A stretch of DNA of 64,000 nt from Allobosea lathyri (GTDB lineage: Bacteria > Pseudomonadota > Alphaproteobacteria > Rhizobiales > Beijerinckiaceae), in assembly GCF_900108245.1 (NCBI RefSeq), contig NZ_FNUY01000004.1:434001-498000 (forward strand), read 5' to 3'. Made by a program: the position numbers and the translations under genes. Positions 26,528 to 35,748 of this stretch are shown in pieces (position 1 is the stretch's first letter; each line of letters starts with the position of its first letter). The notes below the pieces were generated by a model that saw only the letters and a program-made list of their open reading frames with translations, searched no databases and was not told where the DNA came from.

Positions 26528-27505
26528 ATGTTCGGCCGCCCCGCCCTCCCGGCTCTTTTGGCCCCTTCGACCGCCAGCCCAGCAAAACGCAGCCGGCTGG
26601 ATCGGCGCGAACTCGGCGCCGCCATCGCGCTGACGCTTCTCGCCGCGGGCAGCCTTGCATCGCCCTTTGCCGGCCCTGCGCTGGCACAGACGCCCGAGCG
26701 CATCGTCGCGGTCGGCGGCGTGGTCACCGAAGTGATCTATGCACTGGGCCTGCAGGACAAGATCGCCGGCGTCGACTCCACCAGCCAGTACCCGGCCGAG
26801 GCGCTGAAGCAGAAAGCCAATGTCGGCTATGTCCGCGCGCTGTCGGCCGAAGGCGTGCTCTCGCTCAAGCCCTCGCTGGTCATTGCCATCCAGGGCGCGG
26901 GCCCGCCGGATGCGATCTCGCTGGTGAACGAAGCCGGGGTCAGGCTCGCCCGCATCCCCGACGACACCACCGCCGAGGGCGTGGCGACCAAGATCGAGGC
27001 GATCGGCGCGGTCGTCGGCGCGGTCGAGCCCGCACGCCGCCTGGCGGCCCAGACGAAGGCACGCTTCGACGAGCTTGCCGCCGTCCGCTCCGGCATCGCC
27101 AGGAAGCGCCGCGTGCTGTTCGTGCTGTCGCTGCAGAATGGACGCGCGCTCGTGGGTGGCCGCAACAGCTCGGCCGACGCGATCATCGGCCTTGCAGGCG
27201 GCATCAACGTCGCCAGCGACATCGAAGGCTTCAAGCCGATGACCGATGAGGCGATCATCGCCGCAGCACCTGAAGTCATCGTCATGATGAGCCATAGCAG
27301 CAGCCATAACGCGCCTGCCGACGAGCTCTTCGCCATGCCGTCCTTTTCCCAGACCCCTGCCGCAACGGCCAGGTCTCTCGTGAGGATGGACGGGCTCTAT
27401 CTGCTGGGCTTCGGCCCGCGCGCGCCGATGGCTGCCCGCGACCTGATGGCGGCGATCTATCCGGAAGCCGCGATCCCGCAGCTCAAGACGGCGGCGGCTC
27501 CGTGA
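26528..27505 (+). CDS. hmuT: Heme ABC transporter, periplasmic binding protein
   Basis: 325 residues. A long leader with RRELGAAIALTLLAAGSLA ends near ALAQTPER and may use the Tat route because of the paired arginines. The mature part is a TroA-type helical-backbone binding fold: RIVAVGGVVTEVIYALG, IAGVDSTSQYP, and LVGGRNSSADAIIGLAGG. It captures heme after the outer membrane and hands it to HmuUV. ATG 26528 has GAGGAG upstream. The stop overlaps hmuU by 4 bp. Confidence 0.92.
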   Translation: MFGRPALPALLAPSTASPAKRSRLDRRELGAAIALTLLAAGSLASPFAGPALAQTPERIVAVGGVVTEVIYALGLQDKIAGVDSTSQYPAEALKQKANVGYVRALSAEGVLSLKPSLVIAIQGAGPPDAISLVNEAGVRLARIPDDTTAEGVATKIEAIGAVVGAVEPARRLAAQTKARFDELAAVRSGIARKRRVLFVLSLQNGRALVGGRNSSADAIIGLAGGINVASDIEGFKPMTDEAIIAAAPEVIVMMSHSSSHNAPADELFAMPSFSQTPAATARSLVRMDGLYLLGFGPRAPMAARDLMAAIYPEAAIPQLKTAAAP

Positions 27506-28611
27506 CCATCGCCTCGCCAGCGCCAACCGCCATGCTTGCGCCGGCGCTTGCCTCGCTGATCGCGGGCCGGCGACGCGTAGCGGTGTTCACCGTCGTCGGG
27601 CTCGCTTTCGCCTGCATCGTGCTGACGCTGGTCGCGATCGGCCAGGGTGCGATCGCGATCGCGCCTGGCCGCGTCGCCGAAATCCTGATGGCCCGCCTGA
27701 GCGGCGACACGACCCTGCTGGAAGGGCGCGACGTCCTCGTCGTGCTCAATATCCGCCTGCCGCGCGTGCTGCTCGGCCTGCTGGTCGGCGCGGCGCTTGC
27801 CGTCTCCGGCGCGCTGATGCAGGGGCTGTTCCGCAATCCGCTGGCCGATCCCGGCCTCGTCGGCGTCTCCGCCGGCGCGGGGCTGGCCGCAGCTGCAACC
27901 ATCGTACTGGGTGACCGTTTCCTGACGGGCATGGCGATGAAGCTGCCTTTCGCAGTCCTGCCTTTCGGCGCCTTCTGCGGCGGGCTGGCCTCGACGCTGG
28001 CGCTTTATCTGATCGCGACCCGCCAGGGCCGCACCTCGGTCGCGAGCATGCTGCTGGCCGGCGTCGCGCTCGGCGCGCTGGCCGGCGCGCTGACCGGCCT
28101 CCTCGCCTACATCTCCGACGACCGGCAATTGCGTGATCTCACCTTCTGGTCGCTCGGCAGCCTCGGGGGTGCCAGCTGGACCAAGCTCGCCGCCGTCGCG
28201 CCGATCGTGCTGCCGCTGCTGCTGGCCATGCCCTTTCTCGCGCGTGGCCTCAATGGGCTGATGCTGGGCGAAGCCGAGGCCTATCACCTCGGCATCCCCG
28301 TCCAGCGCATCAAGGCGATGGCCATCGTTTTGGTCGCGCTGGCGGTCGGCGCCAGTGTCGCCTCCGCCGGGCTGATCGGCTTCGTCGGCATCGTCGTGCC
28401 CCATCTGATCCGGCTCGCCATCGGCCCCGATCACCGCCTGCTCCTGCCGCTCTCGGCGCTTGGCGGGGCGATCCTTCTGGTTGCCGCCGACATCGTCGCG
28501 CGGCTGATCGTGGCGCCCTCCGAATTGCCGATCGGCATCGTCACCGCCGCGATCGGCGCTCCTTTCTTCCTGTGGCTGCTGCTGCGCCGTTCGAGTGCGC
28601 TCGATGTCTGA
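27502..28611 (+). CDS. hmuU: Heme ABC transporter permease
   Basis: 369 residues from a GTG overlapping the hmuT stop. About ten helices of the FecCD/BtuC type; landmarks are RLPRVLLGLLVGAALAVSG, GALMQGLFRNPLADPGLVG and GLIGFVGIVVPHLIR. It forms the membrane channel for heme with HmuV. The N-terminus (TIASPAPTAMLAPALASLIAG) is longer than in some relatives, so an inner start cannot be excluded. The stop overlaps hmuV. Confidence 0.93.
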   Translation: MTIASPAPTAMLAPALASLIAGRRRVAVFTVVGLAFACIVLTLVAIGQGAIAIAPGRVAEILMARLSGDTTLLEGRDVLVVLNIRLPRVLLGLLVGAALAVSGALMQGLFRNPLADPGLVGVSAGAGLAAAATIVLGDRFLTGMAMKLPFAVLPFGAFCGGLASTLALYLIATRQGRTSVASMLLAGVALGALAGALTGLLAYISDDRQLRDLTFWSLGSLGGASWTKLAAVAPIVLPLLLAMPFLARGLNGLMLGEAEAYHLGIPVQRIKAMAIVLVALAVGASVASAGLIGFVGIVVPHLIRLAIGPDHRLLLPLSALGGAILLVAADIVARLIVAPSELPIGIVTAAIGAPFFLWLLLRRSSALDV

Positions 28612-29425
28612 AACCGCCATCATCTCCGGCCAGGGTCTCGGCTATGCTGCCGATGGCCGCATGCTCGTCGACGACGCCACGCTCGACCTCGCGCCGGGCA
28701 CCACCACGATCCTGATCGGGCCCAACGGCGCCGGCAAATCCACCCTGCTGAAACTGCTGACGGGCGAGGTCAAACCGTCGGCCGGCTCGATTCTCATCGA
28801 TGGCGAGGCCTTGCAGGCGATTCCGGCCTGGCGGCTTGCCTGCCTGCGCTCGGTGATGGCGCAGCATGCGCGGCTGGCCTTTCCGTTCAGCGTCTATGAA
28901 GTCGTGCATCTCGGCGCCGACGGTGTCGGCCGCGCCCTGCCGCGCCAGCGTCGCGAGGCGCTCGTCGCGGAATGCCTCGCAGCGGCCGGCGTGCTCGATC
29001 TCGCGGGACGGCGCTACCAGACCCTGTCAGGCGGCGAACAGCAGCGCGTCCAGTTCGCGCGCGTGCTGTGCCAGCTCGAGGCCGGCCGCAGCGTCGCCGG
29101 CCGGCAGGTGCTCTTCCTCGACGAGCCGATCGCGAGCCTCGATCTCTGCCACCAGCTCGCCTTGCTCGACATGGCCCGCAGCATTGCCGCGCGCGGCGTC
29201 GCGGTCCTCGTCGTACTGCACGACCTCAATCTCGCCGTGACCTATGCCGACCATCTCGTGGTGATGGATCAGGGCCGTATCATCGCGCAGGGGCCGCCCG
29301 CCAAGACGCTGGACGATGCCTTGCTGCGCCAGGTCTTCAAGGTCGATCTCTCGCTCAGCCGCGCGCCGGCGCCCGGCCTGCCCTTCCTTCTGCCGCAGCA
29401 GCACCGCGCGCTTCCCGCCGCTTGA
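28604..29425 (+). CDS. hmuV: Heme ABC transporter ATPase
   Basis: 273 residues. Walker A GPNGAGKSTLL, signature LSGGEQQRVQFARVL, Walker B VLFLDEPIASLD and the H-loop VVLHDLNLA are all present. The segment between signature and Walker B is a little longer (EAGRSVAGRQ), as in HmuV proteins. The ATG at 28604 overlaps the hmuU stop by 8 bp. It powers heme import in the operon hmuTUV. Confidence 0.94.
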   Translation: MSETAIISGQGLGYAADGRMLVDDATLDLAPGTTTILIGPNGAGKSTLLKLLTGEVKPSAGSILIDGEALQAIPAWRLACLRSVMAQHARLAFPFSVYEVVHLGADGVGRALPRQRREALVAECLAAAGVLDLAGRRYQTLSGGEQQRVQFARVLCQLEAGRSVAGRQVLFLDEPIASLDLCHQLALLDMARSIAARGVAVLVVLHDLNLAVTYADHLVVMDQGRIIAQGPPAKTLDDALLRQVFKVDLSLSRAPAPGLPFLLPQQHRALPAA

Positions 29426-29434
29426 TCGCTGCCT

Positions 29435-29462
29435 CGAGTTATTTTAAGCTTGAAATAACTCG
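29435..29462. promoter_or_regulatory. 28-nt palindrome before the tryptophan dioxygenase pair
   Basis: CGAGTTATTT and AAATAACTCG flank the core TAAGCTTG. It lies 23 bp before ATG 29486 and 10 bp after hmuV. There is no T-tract. The form resembles a MarR-type operator, so a repressor of the 29486-31746 pair is more likely than a terminator, though it may serve both. Confidence 0.5.
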
Positions 29463-29485
29463 GGCGACATAGCGGGAAAGCGATC

Positions 29486-30562
29486 ATGACGGGCGCACCG
29501 CGCAGGCTGTCTTATGGCGACTATCTCCAGGTCGACCGGCTGTTGTCCTGCCAGGCGCCCGAAAGCCTGAAGGCCGGCGCTGAAGCGCATGACGAGATGC
29601 TCTTCATCATCGTCCACCAGGCCTATGAGCTCTGGTTCCGTCAGATCCTGCATGAGCTCGACCGGATCCAGCAGGATTTCGCGGCGAGCCCCGTCGCCGA
29701 CGAGCATCTCGGCCGCATCACGGCCGGCCTCAGCCGCATCCATGAGATCCTGAAGCTGCTTGTCGGCCAGCTCGACGTGCTGGAGACGATGACGCCGGCC
29801 GGCTTCCTCGAATTCCGCGATCTCCTGACCCCGGCCTCCGGCTTCCAGTCGGTGCAGTTCAGGTTGATCGAGACGCGGCTCGGCCTGGCCGATGCCCTGC
29901 GCATCCGCATCGACGACCAGAGCATGAGCGAGCGCCTCGCACCGGAGGACCGCGACAAGCTCAAGGCCGACCGCAGCCCTTCTCTCCTGGCCCAGCTCGA
30001 CGCCTGGCTGTCGCGCACGCCCTTTGTGGCGCTGGGTGACTACCGCTTCCGCGAGAGTTATCGGGCTGCCGTGATCGCCGCCCTCACGCGCGATGCCTCC
30101 AGCGTGGTTGCCGACGCTGCCGTGCCCGAACCGCAGCGTCAGGCGGATGCTGCCGCGATCGAAAAGGCTCTCGGCAATTTCCGGGCCCTGTTCGAGCCGG
30201 ACGCCGCTGCCTCGACCTGGCGCATGTCGGCTCCCGCGATCGAGGCCGCCCTGTTCATCTCGCTCTATCGCGACATGCCGGTGCTGCAACTGCCCTTCCG
30301 TCTGCTGCAGGCGCTGATGGACATCGACGAGAGCCTGACGCTCTGGCGCCTGCGCCATGCCCTGATGGTCGAGCGCATGATCGGCGTCCGGCCCGGCACC
30401 GGCGGTTCGTCCGGCCATGGCTATCTGCGCGCCACCGCCGAAAAACACCGCATCTTCATCGACCTCTTCCACCTCTCGACCTATCTGTTGGCCGGCCGCG
30501 ATCTGCCGGCCCTGCCCGAGGATGTGCGCCGGCGCATGGGCTTCAGCTATGGTGCAGCGTGA
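29486..30562 (+). CDS. Tryptophan 2,3-dioxygenase family protein
   Basis: 358 residues. FIIVHQAYELWFRQ carries the distal active-site histidine, SGFQSVQFR is conserved, and the C-terminal block has RHALMVERMIG then GTGGSSGHGYL, binding the substrate carboxylate. These are heme enzymes that open the indole ring to N-formylkynurenine. The protein is longer than the common ~280-residue bacterial form, with an insertion around residues 190-235. It is followed immediately by a class V PLP enzyme, consistent with kynurenine-route catabolism, although no formamidase gene is present. Confidence 0.85.
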   Translation: MTGAPRRLSYGDYLQVDRLLSCQAPESLKAGAEAHDEMLFIIVHQAYELWFRQILHELDRIQQDFAASPVADEHLGRITAGLSRIHEILKLLVGQLDVLETMTPAGFLEFRDLLTPASGFQSVQFRLIETRLGLADALRIRIDDQSMSERLAPEDRDKLKADRSPSLLAQLDAWLSRTPFVALGDYRFRESYRAAVIAALTRDASSVVADAAVPEPQRQADAAAIEKALGNFRALFEPDAAASTWRMSAPAIEAALFISLYRDMPVLQLPFRLLQALMDIDESLTLWRLRHALMVERMIGVRPGTGGSSGHGYLRATAEKHRIFIDLFHLSTYLLAGRDLPALPEDVRRRMGFSYGAA

Positions 30563-31746
30563 TGACAGAGGCCGGCGACTGGACAGGCGCTTTCGCGCGC
30601 TTCCGGGGGGCTGCGCCCGATCGCATCAACCTTGCCGCCCACAGCCATCATGACTGGCCGGACGTGACCTATCAGGCCCAGGAGACAGCCTGGGCGGATG
30701 CTGCTCGCCTTGCCGGCGACAAATGGGATGTGGTCTTCGGCGAGGTGATCCCCGCCGTGCAGGCCGGCATCGCGCGGCATCTGCGCCTGCCCGATCCCAC
30801 CACTATCGCCTTCGCGCCGAACACGCATGAATTCCTGCGCCGGCTGCTCTCCTGCCTGCCGAAAGACCGCGTTCCGCGCATCCTGACCACCAGCGCGGAA
30901 TTCCACACCGCCCGGCGGCAACTCGGCCGCCTCGCAGAGGACGGCCTGATCGAAATCGACGAGGTCCCAGCCGAGCCCTTCGCGACCCTGGCCGAACGCC
31001 TGCGCACGGCCATTGCAGCGGGCGGCCACGACCTGATCTATGTCAGCCAGGTCCTGTTCAATTCGGGCGCGACATTGGGCGATCTCGCCGCCTTGGCCGA
31101 TGCCGTGCCATCGCGCGAAACCCTGTTCGCGATCGACGGCTATCACGGTTATCTCGCGCTGCCGACGGACCTGTCGGGCATCGCGAACCGCGCCTTCTAC
31201 ATCGCCGGCGGCTATAAATACGCGATGGCGGGCGAAGGCTGCTGCTTCATGCACTGCCCGCCCGGCTTCGGCCCGCGCCCGCGCGACACTGGCTGGTTCG
31301 CGGCCTTCGGCGCACTCGCCGCACCGCCCGGCAGCAGCATCGGCTACTCCGCCGATGGCGGCCGCTTCATGGGCGCGACCTTCGACCCGTCCGGCCTCTA
31401 CCGCATGCGGGCCGTGCTTGAGTGGATGGCCACCGAGAACCTCGACGCTTTCAGCATCCACGGCCACGCCGTCGCGTTGATGCAGCGCTTCCTTGCCGGG
31501 CTCGATGGCCTGCAATTGGCCGAGCTGAGCCGGGACAGCCTCATCACACCGCTGCAGGACATCGCCGCCCACGGCAATTTCCTGGCCTTCCGGACTCCAG
31601 CGGCCGGCGCACTCGAAGCAAGCCTCGCAAAGCTCGGCATCGCCACCGACCACCGCGGCGACATCCTGCGCTTTGGCTTCGGCGTGGCGTTGGCAGAAGG
31701 CGACATCGATATCGCGCTCGAGCGGATAAAGCTTTTACGCGCCTGA
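30562..31746 (+). CDS. Class V aminotransferase fold enzyme, kynureninase-related
   Basis: 394 residues. The PLP lysine is Lys219 in IAGGYKYAMAGEGCC, with Asp192 in FAIDGYHGYLALP contacting the pyridine nitrogen. An early NLAAHSHHDWP resembles the N-terminal substrate region of kynureninases. The ATG at 30562 shares one base with the dioxygenase stop. Pairing with a tryptophan-dioxygenase-like gene suggests cleavage of kynurenine to anthranilate, but other desulfurase- or epimerase-like members exist, so substrate is inference. Confidence 0.75.
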   Translation: MTEAGDWTGAFARFRGAAPDRINLAAHSHHDWPDVTYQAQETAWADAARLAGDKWDVVFGEVIPAVQAGIARHLRLPDPTTIAFAPNTHEFLRRLLSCLPKDRVPRILTTSAEFHTARRQLGRLAEDGLIEIDEVPAEPFATLAERLRTAIAAGGHDLIYVSQVLFNSGATLGDLAALADAVPSRETLFAIDGYHGYLALPTDLSGIANRAFYIAGGYKYAMAGEGCCFMHCPPGFGPRPRDTGWFAAFGALAAPPGSSIGYSADGGRFMGATFDPSGLYRMRAVLEWMATENLDAFSIHGHAVALMQRFLAGLDGLQLAELSRDSLITPLQDIAAHGNFLAFRTPAAGALEASLAKLGIATDHRGDILRFGFGVALAEGDIDIALERIKLLRA

Positions 31747-31860
31747 GCTGCGTTTCACGCGTGATTCATCGTGAATCGCGGCTTCACCATATCGCTCAAC
31801 CGCCGATTCACAGGATCGGCGCGACATCTCCCGCAGATTTCCGTTCGGGAGCCCCACATC

Positions 31861-32391
31861 GTGACCAGACGACACACTCCGATCGACCTTCTCTTCGCGG
31901 CCACCATCGGCCTGCTCCCTGCCGTCGCCATCACGGCCCCGGCGCAGGCCCGCGAGATCGTGCAGACCCAGGATGCGCGCTACTACCCCGGCACGATCGT
32001 GATCCGCACCGGCGAGCGGCGGCTCTATTTCGTCACCGCGCCCGGCGAGGCGATCCGCTACACCATCGCCGTCGGCAAGGCGGGCAAACAGTGGCGTGGC
32101 GTCAAATATGTCGAGGAGCTGCAGGTCGATCCGGCGTGGAGCCCGCCGGCCTCGGTTCGACGCGACAATCCCCGCCTGCCCGACGTCATCCCCGGCGGCT
32201 CGCCGCGCAATCCGATGGGCGCGCGCGTCATCGGCCTCGGCCCCGGCGGCGAATACGCCATCCACGGCACCAATATGCCCAATACGATCGGCACGGCCGC
32301 CTCCTATGGCTGCTTCCGCATGCACAATCAGGACGTATCCGACCTCTACGAGCGTGTGCGCATGGGCACGCCGGTCGTCGTCCTGCCCTGA
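31861..32391 (+). CDS. L,D-transpeptidase (YkuD domain)
   Basis: 176 residues from a GTG with GGGAG upstream. A signal peptide (LLFAATIGLLPAVAITAPAQA) precedes one YkuD domain of about residues 44-175. The catalytic motif is HGTN...SYGCFRM, with His135 and Cys151. It makes 3-3 cross-links in peptidoglycan or attaches proteins to it, in the periplasm. An in-frame GTG at 31771 would add a long leader before the signal and is rejected. It is a single-gene unit; the 31747-31860 gap has a small inverted repeat GATTCA-TCG-TGAATC. Confidence 0.9.
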   Translation: MTRRHTPIDLLFAATIGLLPAVAITAPAQAREIVQTQDARYYPGTIVIRTGERRLYFVTAPGEAIRYTIAVGKAGKQWRGVKYVEELQVDPAWSPPASVRRDNPRLPDVIPGGSPRNPMGARVIGLGPGGEYAIHGTNMPNTIGTAASYGCFRMHNQDVSDLYERVRMGTPVVVLP

Positions 32392-32395
32392 AGCG

Positions 32396-33340
32396 CTACA
32401 GCGCCACAGGCGACAAAAGCGGTTTCCCGGCAAAGAATGCCGCCAGATTGGCCAACATCAGATCCTGCTGGGCGATCTGCGCGGTCTCGGCATTGGCGGC
32501 GATGTGCGGTGTCAGCACGACATTGTCGAGCGCCTTCAGCCTGTCGGGCACCAAAGGCTCATGTTCATAGACATCGAGCGCGGCGCCCGCGATCACGCCA
32601 GTCTCCAGCGCCTCGCACAGGGCGATCTCGTCCACGGCGATGCCTCGGGAGATGTTGACGAGATGCCCCTGCGGGCCCAGCGCCTTCAGAACTTCGGCAT
32701 TGATCGCATGGCGGGTCTCGGCGCTCGCCCGCACGGCTACGATCATCACATCCGCCCATTCAGCCAGACCCAGCAGGCTGTCATGATAGAGATAGGGCAG
32801 GTCACGCCGCGAGCGGTTGTGATAACCGATGCTCATCTCGAAAGCGGCGGCGCGGCTGGCGATACGGCTTCCGACCGCCCCCAGACCGTAGATGCCGAGC
32901 TTGCGGCCTGCCAGGCCGGGCACATAGGCCATGCGCTCGACCGCATTGCCCTTCCAGCGGCCGGCGCGCACGAAACGCTCGGCCGCCCCGATCTGCCGCG
33001 CCGAAGCCAGCAGCAATCCCATCGCGAACTCGGCGACGCTCGCCGCATTGGCGTCGGCGGCGTTGCTCAGCAGGATGCCGCGCGCCTTGGCACGAGCCCG
33101 GTCGACACCTTCGATACCCGTCCCGTAGCAGGCGATCAGCCTGAGCCCGGGCAGCGCATCGATCAGCGCAGCATCCGTCTTCTGCGTGCCGATCGTGAGC
33201 AGAGCCTGCGCCGCATCGGCGCCAGCCGGCAGGGCTTCGGGCGCGGAGCGTTCCATCGGCCCCAGCAGGGTATAGTGCTCCTGCAACCGCTCCACGAGAC
33301 GCGCCGGCATGCGCGGCGCCATCAGTATCGTCGGCTTCAT
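32396..33340 (-). CDS. D-isomer-specific 2-hydroxyacid dehydrogenase
   Basis: 314 residues. The NAD fold is LGIYGLGAVGSRIA. The catalytic Arg lies in VNISRGIAVDE, the Glu in ALDVYEHEP and the His in LTPHIAAN. It reduces a 2-keto acid or oxidises a D-2-hydroxy acid such as glyoxylate/hydroxypyruvate or a sugar acid. ATG 33340 has GGAGG upstream; a longer start at 33376 has none. A paralogue lies at 46720. It converges with the L,D-transpeptidase gene, and the 33341-33583 gap holds promoter DNA with an ATTGCGCAAT palindrome (33458-33467). Confidence 0.9.
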   Translation of the reverse strand: MKPTILMAPRMPARLVERLQEHYTLLGPMERSAPEALPAGADAAQALLTIGTQKTDAALIDALPGLRLIACYGTGIEGVDRARAKARGILLSNAADANAASVAEFAMGLLLASARQIGAAERFVRAGRWKGNAVERMAYVPGLAGRKLGIYGLGAVGSRIASRAAAFEMSIGYHNRSRRDLPYLYHDSLLGLAEWADVMIVAVRASAETRHAINAEVLKALGPQGHLVNISRGIAVDEIALCEALETGVIAGAALDVYEHEPLVPDRLKALDNVVLTPHIAANAETAQIAQQDLMLANLAAFFAGKPLLSPVAL

Positions 33341-33583
33341 CGGGCAGCACCTCCACCTTGTGCTGCACCGCATCATAGGAGCGCGATCGGCTCAACCGGC
33401 ATCGGCGCGGGGGCCGACATCCCGCCAGTGCATTGCAGCTCCCCGATCAGGGCACGTATTGCGCAATTAAAAAGCAACCGGAACGGGCCGCGCCCTCTCG
33501 CCTGCGACAAAAAAGCGCGTTAACGTCCCGCCGCGACACCACAGGGTGCCCGGCAGTGTTGCCGGGCCAAGAGGGGGCTAAAG

Positions 33584-33901
33584 ATGGATCATCTCGCCGA
33601 CGTCAAGAAATTTGCCAAGAAGCCGCTCAATGAGCCGGCCTTTGCTGGAATGTCGAAATCTTACGCGCTCGTCATGGGCAAAGCCGATACGCGCTTCGTT
33701 GCCTGCTCCGACCCGGCAGAACTCGATCGCGTTCGCGAGAATTTCCTGAAGAAGAAGCTCGGCCTGAAAACCGCTGACCTCGACGCTACCATCAAGGCGA
33801 CCTGCGAGCACATGAAGGCCGACAAGACCAAGTCGCGCCTGACCTTCTATTATCTGCTGGCCGAGCACTACGGGAAGCTGGACCTCTTCGTTAAGAAGTG
33901 A
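33584..33901 (+). CDS. DUF2853-family small protein
   Basis: 105 residues, cytosolic, mostly helical, rich in Lys and Asp. The block VACSDPAELDRVRENFLKKK and the late KSRLTFYYLLAEHY match the DUF2853 family as I remember it; function is unknown. A strong GAGG-type ribosome site lies before the ATG. It stands alone, followed by a half-copy of the intergenic repeat and the convergent cfa gene. Confidence 0.8.
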   Translation: MDHLADVKKFAKKPLNEPAFAGMSKSYALVMGKADTRFVACSDPAELDRVRENFLKKKLGLKTADLDATIKATCEHMKADKTKSRLTFYYLLAEHYGKLDLFVKK

Positions 33902-33919
33902 GCGCGACGGCTGCCCGCC

Positions 33920-33942
33920 ATGCCCGGGCCTGCCCCGGGCAT
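33920..33942. repeat. Intergenic palindromic element, half copy
   Basis: Hairpin ATGCCCGGG-CCTGC-CCCGGGCAT between the DUF2853 gene and cfa. Stem bases differ from other copies but pair perfectly, with the usual loop. It could also act as a bidirectional terminator for the convergent genes. Confidence 0.65.
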
Positions 33943-33996
33943 CTTCCCCACCACTCGTCAGGAATTGAGCTGGTCGGCTAGCAGCCGACCCTGGCT

Positions 33997-35304
33997 TCAA
34001 TCCGGCTGATAGAGATCGCCACGCGTCAGGGGCAACCCGGAAGCGCCCTTGCGGCGCTTCGACACCAGGGTCTGGTTCACCATCGCTCCGCCGCGCTCGA
34101 AGGCCAGCGAACACCCCGCGAGATAGAGCAGCCACATCCGCGTGCGCTCCGGTCCGATCTCGGCTTCAGCCTCGGCCTTGCGCGCTTCCAGCCGCTCCCA
34201 CCACAGCCGCGTCGTGCGCTGGTAGTGTTCGCGCCAACCCTCGACATCATGCACCTCGAAGCCGTTGCGTTCGAGATTGGCGATCGACATGCCCAGATGG
34301 TCGAGCTCTCCGCCCGGAAAGATGTAGCGCACCAGCGCCCTGTATTCCGCCGGCATCTTGTTGAACGCCTTGTCGGTCTTCTTGGCCCGGCGCGAAATGC
34401 AGTGATGCAGATAAAGCCCGCGCGGACGCAGCAGACGGTTCACCGCCTTGAAATAGGTCGGGTGATTGGCGATGCCGACATGCTCGAACATGCCGATCGA
34501 GGAGATCTTGTCGAACTCGCCCTCCATCAGGGTGAAGTCCTTGAGATGGAGCGTGACCTTGTCCTCCAGGCCAAGCCGCGCAACCTTTTCGCGGGCCAGC
34601 GCCAGCTGCTCCTCGGCCAGCGTCACGCCATGCGCCTCGACCCCGTAATGCTGGGCGGCATGACAGACCAGCGCGCCCCAGCCACAGCCGATATCGAGGA
34701 AGCGGTCGCCGGGCTTGAGGCGCAGCTTGCGGCAGATCATGTCGAGCTTGTCGCGCTGGGCGCGTTCGAGATCGCCGTGATCCTCGGTGAAATAGGCGCA
34801 GGTGTAGACCATCTCCTCGTCGAGGAAGAGCCGGTAGAAGGCGTTCGAGACGTCGTAGTGATAGGCGATATTGGCCTTGTTCGTCGCAGGCGCCCCGTCG
34901 CGGGCGATCTCATCGCCCTTGAGATGCTCGACAGAGCTGGGCGCAGCGCCAGGCGCGAAGATGAAGCGCCTGACCACGTCGAAGACCGCGCCTTTCGGGA
35001 TCGTTCGGGCCAGCCGCCCGACCTTGCCCTCCGGCCGCGCCCCCGCCAGATCGAAGATCGAGCCGTTGAGGAGCGAAATCCGGTCGGTGATATGAAGGTT
35101 CAAAAGCGTATCGAGTTTGGGCTTGCGGATGAGAGCCGAGACCACGCCGGGATCGCGCAGGGCAATCGTGATGCCCCCTTCAGGCCAGCCCGCCGGTACA
35201 TGACTGCCGTCCCAAAGCTTGAAGCCGAGCTTCAACCCGAGTTTCTGATGGGCTTCCGCGAGAAGTCGCCGGAGCGCCGCAAGACGTTTGTCGTCGCTAT
35301 TCAT
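33997..35304 (-). CDS. cfa: Cyclopropane-fatty-acyl-phospholipid synthase family protein
   Basis: 435 residues. An N-terminal lipid-binding-like region (about 20-110) precedes a SAM methyltransferase domain with motif I FLDIGCGWGAL and the family segments ISSIGMFEHVG and FPGGELDHLG. It adds a methylene bridge from SAM to unsaturated membrane lipids. ATG 35304 (MNSDDKR) is chosen; the longer frame to 35376 lacks family-like sequence. The C-terminus ends LTRGDLYQPD. The neighbouring genes are unrelated. Confidence 0.92.
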   Translation of the reverse strand: MNSDDKRLAALRRLLAEAHQKLGLKLGFKLWDGSHVPAGWPEGGITIALRDPGVVSALIRKPKLDTLLNLHITDRISLLNGSIFDLAGARPEGKVGRLARTIPKGAVFDVVRRFIFAPGAAPSSVEHLKGDEIARDGAPATNKANIAYHYDVSNAFYRLFLDEEMVYTCAYFTEDHGDLERAQRDKLDMICRKLRLKPGDRFLDIGCGWGALVCHAAQHYGVEAHGVTLAEEQLALAREKVARLGLEDKVTLHLKDFTLMEGEFDKISSIGMFEHVGIANHPTYFKAVNRLLRPRGLYLHHCISRRAKKTDKAFNKMPAEYRALVRYIFPGGELDHLGMSIANLERNGFEVHDVEGWREHYQRTTRLWWERLEARKAEAEAEIGPERTRMWLLYLAGCSLAFERGGAMVNQTLVSKRRKGASGLPLTRGDLYQPD

Positions 35305-35412
35305 AGGCCAATGATCCGATGCCTGCCGACACCTGTTTGGCCGGGCGATCGGAGCTTGGCAATAACCTCGGAGCAAATCCGGCCGTCTTCGCAGCCGAAG
35401 CGCGATCTTCAG

Positions 35413-35664
35413 CTAGAAATCGCTCGCGATGCCCTTCACTTCCCAATCGTCATAGCGAACCGGCTCAAGCCCGCCGCGCCCGTTGATCTCGCGGTCCTTC
35501 GACACCTCGGACGCCCGCGCGTCGATTTCGACTCGGCGGGCCTGCGCCTCGGCCAGCGCGCGCTTTGCCGCCGGCGGCAATGGCTTCGCCGGAGCAGTCT
35601 CCACGGGCGGTTCCGGAGGGCTTTTACTCGGCATCGGCACTGGTCTCTCTTGCGGGATCGGCAT
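35413..35664 (-). CDS. DUF1674 protein, probable succinate dehydrogenase assembly factor
   Basis: 83 residues. The Pro-rich N-terminal half ends in a helix (AAKRALAEAQARRVE). The last 20 residues, with GGLEPVRYDDWEVKG and final SDF, are the DUF1674 signature shared with SdhAF4 of mitochondria. That protein helps load flavinylated SdhA, so it should serve the sdhCDAB complex at 14.7-18.1 kb. The start is 35664 or 35634; the frame extends to 36162 but that part lies antisense to htpX. It is divergent from htpX, an order common in Hyphomicrobiales. Confidence 0.82.
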   Translation of the reverse strand: MPIPQERPVPMPSKSPPEPPVETAPAKPLPPAAKRALAEAQARRVEIDARASEVSKDREINGRGGLEPVRYDDWEVKGIASDF

Positions 35665-35748
35665 GCGCTTCACCACATAAGGTGCAAATCCGCGCTGCGG
35701 GAGGGGTAAAATCGCCCTGACATGCTCGCAACCTTCAAGGGGAGCACC

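Noticed and set aside
27457..28623. Minus-strand frame of 388 codons rich in Gln, Arg and Asp
   Set aside because: Antisense to hmuU. Composition is that of a reverse-strand shadow and no domain is recognisable.
29435..29462. Rho-independent terminator of hmuTUV
   Set aside because: The stem is AT-rich and no T-tract follows on either strand; an operator is more likely.
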